Shown: in pieces, positions 1 to 9,523 of the stretch
How positions within the stretch are numbered: the stretch's first letter is position 1
How the letters are laid out: every line of letters begins with the position of its first letter
Translations under genes and position numbers: made by a program
From: Uliginosibacterium sp. 31-16
GTDB lineage: Bacteria > Pseudomonadota > Gammaproteobacteria > Burkholderiales > Rhodocyclaceae
Direction: 5' to 3'
Assembly: GCF_030730865.1 (NCBI RefSeq)
Contig: NZ_JAVALZ010000001.1
Span: forward strand, 930,001 to 994,000
DNA length: 64,000 bases
The notes under the pieces: generated by a model
What the model was told of the DNA's origin: nothing
Seen by the model: the letters and a program-made list of their open reading frames with translations, nothing else
Databases searched by the model: none

Positions 1-45
1 CCTCAACCCGCAATACAGGTTGTTGCTCGGCAAGGAAGCTCAGGT

Positions 46-297
46 ATGCCCATCATGCTGAATCGGGAAATCGATAGCGGCTATTGGGATCACCCCATAA
101 AGCAATGCGTGCCTGGCTGTGTGTTTACGTTCAAAATATTTTTTGACTGGGACCAACGCTCGTACAAAGACAATCGCTACGTTCGAGCCATAGTCAAAAC
201 GTGGCCAGACAATCCAAGCCTTGTTGGCAAGCATGTTCTTATCGAAACGCACTATGTTTCGTACGAACAAGTGACGCCGGAGCCTGCGTCACGGTAA
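46..297 (+). CDS. Hypothetical protein, possibly 5'-truncated by the window edge
   Basis: The reading frame stays open from base 1, so the ATG at 46 may be internal and the gene may begin outside the window. The visible 83 residues are rich in aromatic and charged residues, with no signal peptide or membrane segment. Base composition is less GC-rich than the efflux genes that follow. I recognise no family. An overlapping minus-strand frame at 40-270 is the alternative, but it has no better support. Confidence 0.35.
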   Translation: MPIMLNREIDSGYWDHPIKQCVPGCVFTFKIFFDWDQRSYKDNRYVRAIVKTWPDNPSLVGKHVLIETHYVSYEQVTPEPASR

Positions 298-304
298 GCA
301 CGTC

Positions 305-398
305 GTAGGGCGTCAATCGCCGCACAACAGCATTGCGCCGGATGTGCGATTTCCCATACGGCGCAATGCGCGCCTTCGGCGCTTCGATTGCGCCCTAC
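305..398. repeat. Palindromic intergenic repeat (GTAGGGCG...CGCCCTAC)
   Basis: The segment starts GTAGGGCG and ends CGCCCTAC, with an internal inverted pair around GCGCCGGATGTGCG and ATACGGCGCAATGCG. It resembles the GTAGGGCGCACTGAGCG repeats at 19569-19735, 40836-41009 and about 60925. It lies between the first ORF and the 3' end of cusA, and could act as a transcription boundary. Confidence 0.5.
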
Positions 399-444
399 GA
401 TACTGCCCGGAGAAGCTCGCTACATAAGGCTCTCCGGGCACCCT

Positions 445-3400
445 TCATTTCCTCCTGCGTCGGCGCATCAACAAATACACCGCGGGCACCAGAAACATCG
501 ACAGCAGCGGTGCAGTGATCATGCCGCCGACCATGGGTGAGGCGATGCGCTGCATGACTTCGGAACCAGTGCCACCACCCCACATGATGGGCAGCAGACC
601 CGCAAGGATCACTGCCACGGTCATGGCCTTGGGGCGCACACGCAGGACAGCACCTTCGCGGATCGCGTCCAGCAGCGCTTCGCTGTCGCTCATGCCCTTC
701 GCCAGCCGCTCTTCCCAGGCGTGTTTGAGATACAGCAGCATGATCACGCCAAACTCGGCCGACACTCCCGCCAGCGCGATGAAGCCGACCGCCCCCGCCA
801 CCGACAGGTTGTAGCCGAGCAGCCACAGCAACCAGATCCCGCCTACCAGTGCGAAGGGCAGCGTGGCCATGATCAGCAGGGCTTCGTCCACGCGGCGGAA
901 GGTCAGGTAGAGCAGCAGGAAGATGATCATCAGGGTGAAAGGCACGACGATCTTCATCTTGGCGGCAGCACGCTCCATGTATTCGAACTGGCCGGACCAG
1001 GCAATCGAATAGCCGGCTGGCATCGTCACCTGCTGGCTGACAGCTTGCTGCATGTCGTGCACGGTACGGGCCAGATCGCGGCCACGGATGTCGACATAGA
1101 CCCAGCCGGAGAGGCGCGCGTTTTCGCTCTTCAACATGGGCGGGCCATCACCAACGCGGATCTGTGCCAGATCCCCCAGCGAAAGACGCTGGGCACGCGG
1201 GCCGACGATGGGCAACTCGCGCAGCTTCTGCACCGAATCGCGCAGTTCGCGGGGGTAGCGCACATTGATCGGGTAGCGCGCCAGGCCCTCGATGGTTTCG
1301 CCGACATTCTCGCCACCGATGGCTGCGCTCACCACGCTCTGCACGTCGGCAATGTTCATGCCGAAGCGCGCGGCGGCGTCACGATCGATATTCACGTCGA
1401 TGTAGCGCCCGCCCGTGAGGCGTTCGGCCAGCGCCGAACTGACGCCGGGCACTTCCTTCACCACGCGCTCGATCTGCGTGGTGAGGCGCTCGATCTCGGC
1501 CAGCGAAGCCCCCCCGACCTTGATACCCACCGGGCTCTTGATGCCGGTAGCGAGCATGTCGATACGGTTGCGGATCGGCGGCACCCAGATATTGGCGAGC
1601 CCCGGCACTTTCACCGTGCGGTCCAGTTCCTCGATGAGCTTCTCGGTGGTCATGCCGGCGCGCCATTCTGATCGCGGCTTGAGCTGGATGGTGGTCTCGA
1701 ACATCTCGATCGGTGCCGGGTCGGTCGCCGTTTCGGCGCGACCGGCCTTGCCGAAGACGCGCGCAACTTCGGGCACGCTCTTGATCAGGCGGTCGGTCTG
1801 CTGCAACAACTCGCTGGCCTTACCGGCAGAGAGCATGGGCAAGGCTGTCGGCATGTAGAGCAGATCACCTTCGTCCATCGGTGGCAGAAATTCACCACCA
1901 ATATGCTGCAGCGGCCACAAACTCAACAGCAATAGAACGAGCGCCCCGGCCAGGGTGGCTTTCGGCCAGGCCAGCACGCCATCGAGCAGCGGGCGGTAAA
2001 TGGCGATGAGGAAGCGGTTGAGCGGATTCCTGTGTTCGTCCGGAATCTTGCCGCGAATCAGATAACCCATCAGGACCGGGATCAGCGTCACCGCCAGCGC
2101 AGCAGCGGCTGCCATGGCATAGGTTTTGGTGAAGGCCAGTGGTGCGAACAGCCGACCTTCCTGCGCCTCCAGCGTGAACACCGGAATGAAGGACAAGGTG
2201 ATGACCAACAGCGAGAAAAACAGCGCTGGACCGACCTCTGCAGCGGCTTCCGCGATGATCTGCCAGTGCGCCTCACCGCGAGGTTCTTCGCCGGGATGCG
2301 CGTGCTTCCACTTCTCAAGATGCTTGTGCGCATTCTCGATCATCACCACCGCCGCATCCACCATCGCCCCGATGGCAATCGCAATGCCGCCCAGAGACAT
2401 GATGTTCGCGTTGACGCCCTGGTAATGCATGATGATGAACGCCATCAGAACGCCCAGCGGCAGCGAGATGATCGCCACCAGCGAAGAGCGCAGATGGAAC
2501 AGGAAGATGAAGCACACCAACGCCACGACAACAAACTCTTCCAGCAATTTGTGGCTGAGGTTGTCTACTGCGCGCTCGATCAGCTCGCCACGATCATAGG
2601 TCGGCACGATCTCCACGCCCTCGGGCAGGCTGGATTTGAGTGAATCCAGCTTGGCCTTCACTGCGTGGATGGCTTCCAGCGCGTTCTTGCCGGATCGCAG
2701 CACCACCACACCACCGGCGACTTCGCCCTTGCCATCCAGCTCTGCAATGCCACGGCGCATTTCGGGGCCAACCTGCACGTTGGCTACATCGCCCAGACGC
2801 ACCGACACACCGGAGGCTTCACTCATCAGCGGAATCTTGCGAAAGTCGTCCAGAGTCTGCAGATAGCCCGAAGCACGTACCATGTACTCGGCCTCGCCCA
2901 ACTCCAGCACCGAGCCGCCTGTTTCCTGATTGGCGCGGCCGATGGCGTCGATCACCATCTGGTGGCTCAGCCCGTAGGCGCGCAGCCGGTCGGGATTCAA
3001 TACGACCTGATACTGCTTGACCATGCCGCCCACCGAGGCGACCTCAGCCACATTCGGCACGGTCTTCAGCTCGTACTTGAGGAACCAGTCCTGCAGGCTG
3101 CGCAGCTGCGCCAGATCGTGCTTGCCGCTCTTGTCGACCAGCGCGTAGCTGTAGATCCAGCCTACGCCGGTGGCATCCGGCCCCAGCGCGGTCTTGGCGG
3201 ACGGCGGCAGGCGTGACTGCACCTGATTCAGATACTCCAACGCGCGCGAACGCGCCCAGTACAGGTCCGTGCCATCTTCGAACAGCACGTAGACGAAGGA
3301 GTCGCCGAAGAAGGAGAAGCCGCGCACTGTCTTCGCGCCCGGCACCGAGAGCATGGTGGTGGTGAGCGGATAGGTGACCTGGTTCTCGACGATCTGCGGC

Positions 3401-3570
3401 GCCTGCCCCGGGTAGCTGGTGCGGATGATCACCTGCACGTCGGACAGATCCGGCAGTGCATCCAGCGGCGTGCGCAGTGCGGCGTAAATGCCCCATGCGC
3501 TGAGCATCACGGTGGCGAGCAGGACGAGGAAGCGGTTGTGGATCGACCAGCGGATGAGTTTGGCGATCAT
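445..3570 (-). CDS. cusA: CusA-type copper/silver RND efflux pump
   Basis: Inner-membrane proton-driven RND pump of the heavy-metal HME family, 1041 aa, close to the usual length. The three copper-binding methionines of E. coli CusA are present at the same residue numbers: Met573 (DLLYMP), Met623 (EMFETT) and Met672 ([11 protein letters not shown]). This argues for Cu(I)/Ag(I) rather than Zn/Co/Cd. There is one N-terminal transmembrane helix, a large periplasmic loop, the transmembrane bundle with [20 protein letters not shown], a second periplasmic loop and a C-terminal bundle. It is the last gene of a minus-strand operon with cusB, cusC, a cupredoxin and cusF. A 115-bp gap with an inverted repeat separates it from cusB, so its expression may be attenuated relative to the upstream genes. 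Confidence 0.95.
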   Translation of the reverse strand: MIAKLIRWSIHNRFLVLLATVMLSAWGIYAALRTPLDALPDLSDVQVIIRTSYPGQAPQIVENQVTYPLTTTMLSVPGAKTVRGFSFFGDSFVYVLFEDGTDLYWARSRALEYLNQVQSRLPPSAKTALGPDATGVGWIYSYALVDKSGKHDLAQLRSLQDWFLKYELKTVPNVAEVASVGGMVKQYQVVLNPDRLRAYGLSHQMVIDAIGRANQETGGSVLELGEAEYMVRASGYLQTLDDFRKIPLMSEASGVSVRLGDVANVQVGPEMRRGIAELDGKGEVAGGVVVLRSGKNALEAIHAVKAKLDSLKSSLPEGVEIVPTYDRGELIERAVDNLSHKLLEEFVVVALVCFIFLFHLRSSLVAIISLPLGVLMAFIIMHYQGVNANIMSLGGIAIAIGAMVDAAVVMIENAHKHLEKWKHAHPGEEPRGEAHWQIIAEAAAEVGPALFFSLLVITLSFIPVFTLEAQEGRLFAPLAFTKTYAMAAAAALAVTLIPVLMGYLIRGKIPDEHRNPLNRFLIAIYRPLLDGVLAWPKATLAGALVLLLLSLWPLQHIGGEFLPPMDEGDLLYMPTALPMLSAGKASELLQQTDRLIKSVPEVARVFGKAGRAETATDPAPIEMFETTIQLKPRSEWRAGMTTEKLIEELDRTVKVPGLANIWVPPIRNRIDMLATGIKSPVGIKVGGASLAEIERLTTQIERVVKEVPGVSSALAERLTGGRYIDVNIDRDAAARFGMNIADVQSVVSAAIGGENVGETIEGLARYPINVRYPRELRDSVQKLRELPIVGPRAQRLSLGDLAQIRVGDGPPMLKSENARLSGWVYVDIRGRDLARTVHDMQQAVSQQVTMPAGYSIAWSGQFEYMERAAAKMKIVVPFTLMIIFLLLYLTFRRVDEALLIMATLPFALVGGIWLLWLLGYNLSVAGAVGFIALAGVSAEFGVIMLLYLKHAWEERLAKGMSDSEALLDAIREGAVLRVRPKAMTVAVILAGLLPIMWGGGTGSEVMQRIASPMVGGMITAPLLSMFLVPAVYLLMRRRRRK

Positions 3571-3593
3571 GGCTGGCCTCCCGAAGAATTGCC

Positions 3594-3662
3594 GTCATTC
3601 CGGCGAAGGCTGGAATCCAGCGCGCGGGTGACAAACTGGATCCCGGCCTTCGCCGGGATGAC
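3594..3662. repeat. REP-like inverted repeat between cusB and cusA
   Basis: The left arm, GTCATTCCGGCGAAGG and on to about 3620, and the right arm, from about 3636 ending CCTTCGCCGGGATGAC, are near-perfect reverse complements separated by about 15 bases. The transcript would fold into a long hairpin inside the operon. A single arm of the same sequence occurs at 19737-19765. Confidence 0.8.
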
Positions 3663-3685
3663 GCCAGTTGTGATAACGACCCCGT

Positions 3686-5182
3686 TCATTTCCCACCCCC
3701 GATCGCCATTACATGCGTGAGCTGCGGCTCACCGCTGGCCGGGGTGGTGAAAACAATATGCACCTTCTGACCGGGTTTCAGATCTTTGGGCAGACCGTCC
3801 TTGGGCAACTTGAAGCCCATGGTCATTGCTCCCCACTTCAGTTCAGGAATCGCCGGATGGGAAAGCATCGCCATGCCATCCACTTCGGACTCAAATACCG
3901 CCTCGACCTGATATTCCTTCGCCGCATCGCTCTGGCCGAGCGGCTCCGCAACACGCGTGCCGACCGAACGCAGACTGGCTTCCGAATCGAGCAGGAACTG
4001 ACCCGAGACAACCACCTTCTGCCCGGCGACCAGCCCACTCGTGATCTCGATCTGGCCGTTGGCCTCCTGTCCGCTCTGCACATCGACCGGACGGTACTTG
4101 CCTTCGCCTTCGGCGAGCATCACCACGTTACGGGTGCCGGTACGGATCAGGGCTTCGCTCGGAATCACCAGACCCGCCCGCCCAGTGCCACCGAGTGAAA
4201 CTCGTACAAACATGCCGGGCGTGAGCCGGGCGCCAGGATTGGCAAGTTCAATGCGCGCCTTGAGCGTGCGCGTGGCAGCTTCCACCTCGGGCAGGATGGC
4301 CTGCACCCGGCCCTTGAAGACCTGCCCGGAGAAGCCCGCCAGGATTGCTTCTACAGGCATGCCGGCCTTGATCAGGCTTGCCTGGCTTTCCGGAATTTCG
4401 GCATTCACCCAGACGCTGTCCAGCGCGTTGATCCGGAACAGCGTGGCACCCGCCATCACGGTCATGCCTTCACGGACGGCGAGCTCGGTCACGCTGCCGG
4501 CAAGCGGTGCGTTGATCGTGATGCGAGCCTGCACGGCGCCGGATTTTTCGACCTGCGCAATCAGTGCCTCGCTCATGCCGGCCTGGCGCATGCGTTGACG
4601 GGCGCCATCGAGCAGCGCTGCCATGCCTTCGCCCTGCATCTTCTTCACCGCGAGAAATTCTTCCTGCGCTGCCACCCAGTCCGGTACGTACAGTTCGGCG
4701 AGGGCTTGTCCCTTGCTGACGCGATCCAGGGTGGCACGCACAAACAGCCTCTCGACAAAGCCGGTGTTGCGCGCCTGCACCACAGCCAGCCCGCGTTCGT
4801 TCCACGCCACACTGCCACTGACTTCGATCTTCGGCGCGAGCTGGCCCTGCACGACTTCGACGGTGCGCAGACCGAGGTTCTGGGTCTGGCGCGGACTAAC
4901 GCTGATACCGCCGGCATCCGCCGCCTCATCAGCGAAGACGGGCACCAGCTGCATGTCCATGAAGGGCGACTTGCCGGGTTTGTCAAACTTCTGACCAGGT
5001 ACCATGGGATCCTGCCAGTACAAGACCTTGCGGCCGCTGGCCGGATCGATCTTGCCGTCGCTGCTGATGCTGGCTTGCGGCGTGGCGGAATGGCGTGCGC
5101 CAAGTTGATAGGCACCGATGCCGATCGCGCCAAAGGCAACCAGGATGGCCATTACAAGTGCGGTTTGACGGGATTTGATCAT
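3686..5182 (-). CDS. cusB: CusB-type periplasmic adaptor with fused C-terminal CusF domain
   Basis: Membrane fusion protein (498 aa) linking the RND pump to the outer-membrane channel. Residues 1-30 form an N-terminal anchor. A heavy-metal-binding segment (about 53-84, YWQDPMVPGQ...SPFMDMQLVPV) is followed by barrel-sandwich and beta-barrel domains. The last ~80 residues match the CusF chaperone fold: His442, Trp450, Met453 and Met455 reproduce the H-x7-W-x2-M-x-M spacing of the CusF Cu(I)/Ag(I) site. Fusions of this kind are known in SilB-type proteins. The start ATG overlaps the cusC stop by 4 bp (ATGA), implying translational coupling. Confidence 0.93.
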   Translation of the reverse strand: MIKSRQTALVMAILVAFGAIGIGAYQLGARHSATPQASISSDGKIDPASGRKVLYWQDPMVPGQKFDKPGKSPFMDMQLVPVFADEAADAGGISVSPRQTQNLGLRTVEVVQGQLAPKIEVSGSVAWNERGLAVVQARNTGFVERLFVRATLDRVSKGQALAELYVPDWVAAQEEFLAVKKMQGEGMAALLDGARQRMRQAGMSEALIAQVEKSGAVQARITINAPLAGSVTELAVREGMTVMAGATLFRINALDSVWVNAEIPESQASLIKAGMPVEAILAGFSGQVFKGRVQAILPEVEAATRTLKARIELANPGARLTPGMFVRVSLGGTGRAGLVIPSEALIRTGTRNVVMLAEGEGKYRPVDVQSGQEANGQIEITSGLVAGQKVVVSGQFLLDSEASLRSVGTRVAEPLGQSDAAKEYQVEAVFESEVDGMAMLSHPAIPELKWGAMTMGFKLPKDGLPKDLKPGQKVHIVFTTPASGEPQLTHVMAIGGGK

Positions 5183-6447
5183 TGTTGTGCTCCTTGCGCA
5201 GGCGAGGATTGATCCTCCTGCGGGTTCAGGAAATTGAGCTGAGCCCAGGCGCGTGCGGCCTCAAGGGCTACGCGCTGGCGCTCCATGCGGGTGTCGACGG
5301 TCATGCGGCGGGCTTCAAGCACGCGTGGCAGGCTGCCGGAACCGGCGCGATAGGCGGCCAGTGCCGCGTCGATTTGCTGGTTGCTCAGCGGAATCAGTAC
5401 TTCGTCATAGCGCTGCAGGCGTTCGCGGCTATTCTTCAACACGGCCAGATTGCCGCGCAGCTCACTCAGATAGGCACGCCGCATGTCTTCCTGCCGGGCA
5501 CGTGCTTCGTCCAGCTGCGCAAGCTTGGCACCAAGTTCGCGATCCTGCCGGCTGGCCCGGTCCCAGGGCAAGGGCATGGAAACATTCAACGAAACCATGT
5601 TGGCGTAGCTGGGCCCGCGAAAACCATACATCAGCTCGACAGCGACATCCGGCTTTCGATTTTCGCGTGCCACGCGGGCATCGGCTTCTGCAACAGCCAC
5701 CATGCCTTGCTGCGCAGCAAGGGTCGGATGACTTGCACTGGCCTCGCGCAGGTCCTCCGGCTGCCAGTCGAGCGAAGCCAGTGGCGGCGGTGCATCCACC
5801 GGACGTTCGGCGGCATCGCCAACCCAACGTGCCAGGCGCGCACGTGCCATGGCAATGTCACGCTGCATCTGGGCGAGCTGGTCCTGCGTACGTTCGATGG
5901 CAAGCCGATTGGCGAACACATCGGCCTGCTCGCCACGCGCTGCGCGGAACGCCGATTCGGCAACCTGCTTCTGCAGCTTCAGTTCGGAGATCTGCTGTTC
6001 GAGCAGGCTGCGCATGCTCTCCTGATACGCCACGTCCAGCCACGCCAGCGTAGTTTCGCGACGGGTATCGGCGAGAATCTGGCGTTGGTTGCTGCGCGCC
6101 AGATCGGCTTCGCGCAGGGCCTTGTCGGCACGGGCCTGACGTTTGTCGCCATGTGTGAATTCCTGCATCAGGCCAACCTGGCGCATGGTCATGCCTTCCT
6201 GCGTCAGGCTCCAGGCCATTTCACCGGCCACAGGCACGTTATTGACGCCCAGTTTCAGCACCGGATCAGGCAGTTGCCCTGCGGCCACCGCCATTTCACG
6301 TGCAGCGGTTTCCTGCGCACGACTGGCTTCAAGTTGCGGCACGTGGTTTTCAGCCAAGCGCCGGGCTTCATTCAGCGAGAGTGGCTCTGTCGCCAGCAAT
6401 GGACCGGCAAGCAGCCAGAGCAGCCAGAGTGAATGCCGAGTTTTCAT
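5179..6447 (-). CDS. cusC: CusC/CzcC-type outer-membrane efflux channel (TolC family)
   Basis: TolC-like outer-membrane factor of 422 aa. The chosen ATG at 6447 follows an AGGTGA ribosome-binding site and gives a clean signal peptide (MKTRHSLWLLWLLAGPLLA). The body is mostly alpha-helical and rich in Gln, Arg and Ala, with two OEP repeats, as expected for the channel of an HME-RND pump. There is no lipobox Cys, unlike E. coli CusC. It overlaps its neighbours by 4 bp on each side: its start overlaps the cupredoxin stop, and its stop overlaps the cusB start. Confidence 0.9.
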   Translation of the reverse strand: MKTRHSLWLLWLLAGPLLATEPLSLNEARRLAENHVPQLEASRAQETAAREMAVAAGQLPDPVLKLGVNNVPVAGEMAWSLTQEGMTMRQVGLMQEFTHGDKRQARADKALREADLARSNQRQILADTRRETTLAWLDVAYQESMRSLLEQQISELKLQKQVAESAFRAARGEQADVFANRLAIERTQDQLAQMQRDIAMARARLARWVGDAAERPVDAPPPLASLDWQPEDLREASASHPTLAAQQGMVAVAEADARVARENRKPDVAVELMYGFRGPSYANMVSLNVSMPLPWDRASRQDRELGAKLAQLDEARARQEDMRRAYLSELRGNLAVLKNSRERLQRYDEVLIPLSNQQIDAALAAYRAGSGSLPRVLEARRMTVDTRMERQRVALEAARAWAQLNFLNPQEDQSSPAQGAQQ

Positions 6448-6938
6448 GATTTCACCTCGATTGTGCCGCGCATGCCGGCCTGGAAATGCCCATTGATCAG
6501 GCAGGCAAGGGCGAACTGGCCGGCGCGATTGAAACGCCATACCAGCACACGCGATTGCCCGACCGGAACGTGTGCCATGTGAGCTTCGGCGTGTTCCATA
6601 GTGGGGAAGCGCCGCATCATCTCGGCATGCTCGTTCAGTGCCGCAGGCGTACCGATGACCAGTTCGTGGAGCTGCGCCCCTGCATTGGTGATGATCAGGC
6701 GCACCGTCTCACCGCGTTTGACGCTGAATCTGTCAGGGCTGAAACGCATGTCATCGCTCATGCTCAGACGGATTTCACGCTGCACGGCTCTGGAGGCACC
6801 GGCGATACCCCAAGGAGTCTGTTCGGCATGCATTGCATGCTGGCTGGTCTGGTGAGTTTCTTCGTGGGCGAACGCTGGCTGTGCGAGCCCGACAAGGGCG
6901 ACACACGACCAGACCACCCTCAGTGATCTGCTGGACAT
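6444..6938 (-). CDS. Periplasmic cupredoxin-like copper protein
   Basis: Exported 164-aa protein with a signal peptide (cleavage near AFA-HE) and a His/Met-rich linker (about 25-42). A cupredoxin domain follows, with candidate type-1 copper ligands His91 (LHELVIG), Cys146, His151 and Met156 (C-x4-H-x4-M, in ACLINGHFQAGM). The position inside the cus operon and the 4-bp overlap with cusC suggest periplasmic copper binding or delivery to the efflux system. It is annotated by fold; no oxidase activity can be inferred because the other copper centres are absent. Confidence 0.85.
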   Translation of the reverse strand: MSSRSLRVVWSCVALVGLAQPAFAHEETHQTSQHAMHAEQTPWGIAGASRAVQREIRLSMSDDMRFSPDRFSVKRGETVRLIITNAGAQLHELVIGTPAALNEHAEMMRRFPTMEHAEAHMAHVPVGQSRVLVWRFNRAGQFALACLINGHFQAGMRGTIEVKS

Positions 6939-6951
6939 GACGGTCCTCCGT

Positions 6952-7296
6952 TCAGCGCTGGATGGACGAAATGCTCAGTACGCCGGCATTCTCTTCGGCC
7001 CGGAAGCGAACCTGCTCACCGGGTTTGAGATTGGGTGGCAGAGCGACGCCATCCTTGATGACGAACACCATGGTCATGGGCGGCATGCCAAGATTCTTCA
7101 GCTCACCGTGCTTGAGGGTGATCTTGCGGGTCTTGAGATCGAAGGCGCGGACTTCACCGCTGCTCAGATCGCTGCTGACGTTGCCCGCGGGCATGGCCGT
7201 CATGTTGTGTCCGGCATGCTGGGCTTGAGCAAACGGTGCGGAGAGGAAACCTGCTGTGGCGACGGTGAACGCAAAAAGGGCGGAACGGATTTTCAT
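6952..7296 (-). CDS. cusF: CusF-type periplasmic copper chaperone
   Basis: Small (114 aa) exported protein. The chosen ATG follows AGGAAA and gives a typical signal peptide ending near AQA. The single CusF domain carries His63, Met71, Met74 and Met76 in KHGELKNLGMPPMTM. The spacing equals the E. coli CusF site, but the Trp that caps copper by a cation-pi contact is replaced by Met71. A Met/His-rich stretch (QHAGHNMTAMPAG) follows the signal peptide. It is thought to pass Cu(I)/Ag(I) to CusB. The operon therefore encodes two CusF domains, this one and the fused copy in cusB. Confidence 0.88.
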   Translation of the reverse strand: MKIRSALFAFTVATAGFLSAPFAQAQHAGHNMTAMPAGNVSSDLSSGEVRAFDLKTRKITLKHGELKNLGMPPMTMVFVIKDGVALPPNLKPGEQVRFRAEENAGVLSISSIQR

Positions 7297-7372
7297 GGCA
7301 ATTTCCTGATTGAAACGAACGTAACAAGCAAGCGGTAGCACGCAAGGCGTACCGCTGGAGGTTGTGACTGCT

Positions 7373-7762
7373 TCAGGAAATGCGGCGGGGAGGTCGTTCC
7401 AGACCGTCAGGAATGTGGCCCTTGGGGGCAGGGTAAAACGCGGAGAGATACTGATTGCTGCCTAAAGGCCCAGTCAGTTGTGGAATTTCCGTAGCACCAG
7501 ACAATGCCCCGGTGCAGCAGCTGCTGCAAACCTTGGCCTTGATCGGCGCGTGACCGCCATGGCTGGGGAGGTCGGGCAGCATGTCGTCGACCGCAGCAGC
7601 CATCGAATCGTGGCAATCCGTACCCACCATGCTGCTGTGTTGTGTCGTGCTGTGCCCGGTTTCGCTACCCAGACGCAAGGACATGACCGATGCTGAAACA
7701 CCCTGTAACGGGAGTGTCAGCATGATCAGCCAGACGAGAAGGAGGCGAAGCGCGTGAGCCAT
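7373..7762 (-). CDS. Small secreted Cys/His-containing protein, first gene of the cus operon
   Basis: A 129-aa protein with an N-terminal signal or membrane segment (LRLLLVWLIMLTLPLQGVSA), then a His-rich region and a CSSCC cluster (about 83-87), ending in GLERPPRR. This layout resembles small DUF2946/CzcI-like proteins that precede RND metal-efflux genes, but I cannot assign the family with certainty. It lies 76 bp upstream of cusF on the same strand and is probably the first gene of the operon. No strong Shine-Dalgarno precedes the ATG. Confidence 0.6.
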   Translation of the reverse strand: MAHALRLLLVWLIMLTLPLQGVSASVMSLRLGSETGHSTTQHSSMVGTDCHDSMAAAVDDMLPDLPSHGGHAPIKAKVCSSCCTGALSGATEIPQLTGPLGSNQYLSAFYPAPKGHIPDGLERPPRRIS

Positions 7763-7813
7763 GGTGGCAGTTTAGTACGGAAACCGGGTATTTGGTTCCG
7801 GGTGTGTGCACGT

Positions 7814-7840
7814 AAAAAAAGGGATGGCCGCAGCCATCCC
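7814..7840 (-). terminator. Rho-independent terminator of the pectin methylesterase gene
   Basis: On the minus strand the stem GGGATGGCTG/CGGCCATCCC is followed by seven T residues, about 24 bases past the stop at 7864. It separates the esterase gene from the cus operon promoter. Confidence 0.85.
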
Positions 7841-7863
7841 CTGTGTCAGCAAGCCGCAGCGGC

Positions 7864-9171
7864 TTACTTTGCCGGAGCCGGGCTGACGCCCGGGCCGTAG
7901 TTGTTGAATTCCCACAGGCGGTTGAATGCCGGGTCATCGAGGTTGCGCGCGGGATCGACGTTGCCGGTGTGCATGCGGTTGGTGGTGGCGGCACGATCCC
8001 ATGGAGTGGCGACACTGAAACTTGCATCGATGTAGCTGTCGCGCACCACCAGCTGACCATTGGGTGATTTGCCGATCAGGTAGCCCGTGCCGCCGGCGCC
8101 CTGATCCCAGGAGCGACCGATGAAGCTGTGGCCGGCCTTCTGCTGCACGGCGTCTCCGGTGAAGCGGCTGTTGATGACCAGAAAGCCCAGCGAGGAGTTC
8201 GGCAGGGTGTCCGGTGCCAGCACGATGGCCGGCTTGTCACGGCGGCTGGCCACAACACGGAATTCGCAGTTGTCGAACACGGCGTTGGCGCGACCGAAGA
8301 CGAAATCGGTGTCGCCCTCGATGTAGCAATCCTTCACGTAGGCGCGGGCAATCTTGTCGGTCGGATAGGTCCCGTTCTTGTTCGGGATGGTCGGCGCCTC
8401 GCCCACATTGACCAGGAAGGTATCCTGCCGGCCGATCAGGCGCAGCTTCTCGAACTGGGCACGGTCACCGTCGCTGCGCAAGGCCACGGCCTGATGCGTG
8501 TCGGCATTCACCGTATCCAGCAGGGTGTTGGTCACGGTCAGGTTGGCCATCTGGAAACCATCCGCCTGCACCCACATCACGGTGGCGCAGGGCGTGTCGA
8601 TTTTCTTGGCAGCAGGCAGATCGGCACAGCTCCTGAACATGGCCCAGGCCGGGTCGCCTTCCTTGAACTGACCCGACGGATTGACCGTCTGCACATACTC
8701 GGCGGGCAGCACCAGCGCATCAAGCTTCAGTTCCAGATTGACGTCAGCCGGCTTGCGACCGCCCCCGATGATGCTGATGGCCGGCGCGTCGATCGGCACG
8801 TACACCGCACCGGTATAGGTGCCGGGCAGCACCTTGATGAACTGGCGCTCCTTCTTGCCGGAGCGGATCGCGGCATTGACGGCCTGCTGCACGGTGGCAT
8901 GCGTTCCGCCCTTGCCGACAACGAAATCGGCCGGGGCCGCCGTGTCGATGGGCTGCGGTGCCCACGGCTCGGCGATCGGCGCCGACAAGGCACCACGCCG
9001 GGCAAAATAGTGTGCCGGGGTGAACGCGGCGGCTTCAGCGGCAGAGAGCACGGGGCGGCTGACCGTACCGGGTGCGATCTGGGGCGAAACGGGTTTCTGA
9101 CTCATCAGGCTGCATCCAGTCAGGGCCAGCATCAGAAAAGATGCGGCAGTTGTTGCTGCGAAGGACTTCAT
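7864..9171 (-). CDS. Lipoprotein pectin methylesterase (carbohydrate esterase family 8)
   Basis: Removes methyl esters from homogalacturonan, preparing it for pectate lyase. The protein is 435 aa, similar in length to the outer-membrane PemB lipoprotein of soft-rot bacteria. A lipobox (ALTGC, Cys20) predicts lipidation. Family motifs are clear: GRQDTF (Asp250), DFVFGRANAVF (Asp289) and GRSWDQ (Arg/Trp substrate contacts). The start at 9171 is the one giving a lipoprotein signal; the frame extends much further upstream but has no signal there. It is a close paralogue of the gene at 33165-34475, sharing the N-terminal, catalytic and C-terminal (NRLWEFNNYGPG) segments. It is monocistronic, with its own terminator. 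Confidence 0.93.
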   Translation of the reverse strand: MKSFAATTAASFLMLALTGCSLMSQKPVSPQIAPGTVSRPVLSAAEAAAFTPAHYFARRGALSAPIAEPWAPQPIDTAAPADFVVGKGGTHATVQQAVNAAIRSGKKERQFIKVLPGTYTGAVYVPIDAPAISIIGGGRKPADVNLELKLDALVLPAEYVQTVNPSGQFKEGDPAWAMFRSCADLPAAKKIDTPCATVMWVQADGFQMANLTVTNTLLDTVNADTHQAVALRSDGDRAQFEKLRLIGRQDTFLVNVGEAPTIPNKNGTYPTDKIARAYVKDCYIEGDTDFVFGRANAVFDNCEFRVVASRRDKPAIVLAPDTLPNSSLGFLVINSRFTGDAVQQKAGHSFIGRSWDQGAGGTGYLIGKSPNGQLVVRDSYIDASFSVATPWDRAATTNRMHTGNVDPARNLDDPAFNRLWEFNNYGPGVSPAPAK

Positions 9172-9523
9172 GGGTTTTGCTCCTCCGGAATCCACGCCAG
9201 CCGGCAGGCTGGCACCGGTCACAACCCTAACATTGACAAGGGCACACCTCAAGCCGTGAAAAACCTTAAACCGGCCGGAATATGCGTGCTTTTTAAGAGA
9301 TCTCAAACTCCCATCTGAACACGCTGCAGAGCCGCGCGCCATAAGGATCTTCGGGCAGCCGGCCTGAATCACCGCACGGCGGGCGGTTTTCCGGCAGGCC
9401 TGTCTGCGGACACAGGCGGGCAGCGGCTCGACAAAGGACACAAGGGGACACGCATGAACAGGTCGGGCACCGGTGGCATGCGGTACCATTACGGGTTCGC
9501 AAAACCTGTTCTGAAAGCCTGCC
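9172..9523. other. Divergent intergenic region between pectin methylesterase and gatB
   Basis: 352 bp that must hold the promoters of both divergent genes. The part nearest the esterase gene is relatively AT-rich. The segment 9335-9425 contains one copy of the GC-rich repeat family that includes GGCAGGCCTGTCTG, also seen at 11821-11950 and 22378-22480. I see no convincing operator. Confidence 0.5.

Noticed and set aside
40-270. Minus-strand 76-codon frame at the left edge
   Set aside because: It overlaps the plus-strand frame that is open to the window edge; no family or ribosome site supports it.
305-398. Possible CRISPR-like repeat at the left edge
   Set aside because: There is only one inverted pair and no regular spacers; it fits a REP-type palindrome.
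445-3570. Assignment of the RND pump to zinc/cobalt/cadmium export (CzcA)
   Set aside because: The three copper-binding methionines and the CusF/cupredoxin neighbours favour Cu(I)/Ag(I).
7779-7799. Possible MerR/CueR-type dyad (GGAAACC...GGTTCC) before the cus operon
   Set aside because: The arms match only with a gap and no promoter with the 19-bp spacing could be seen.
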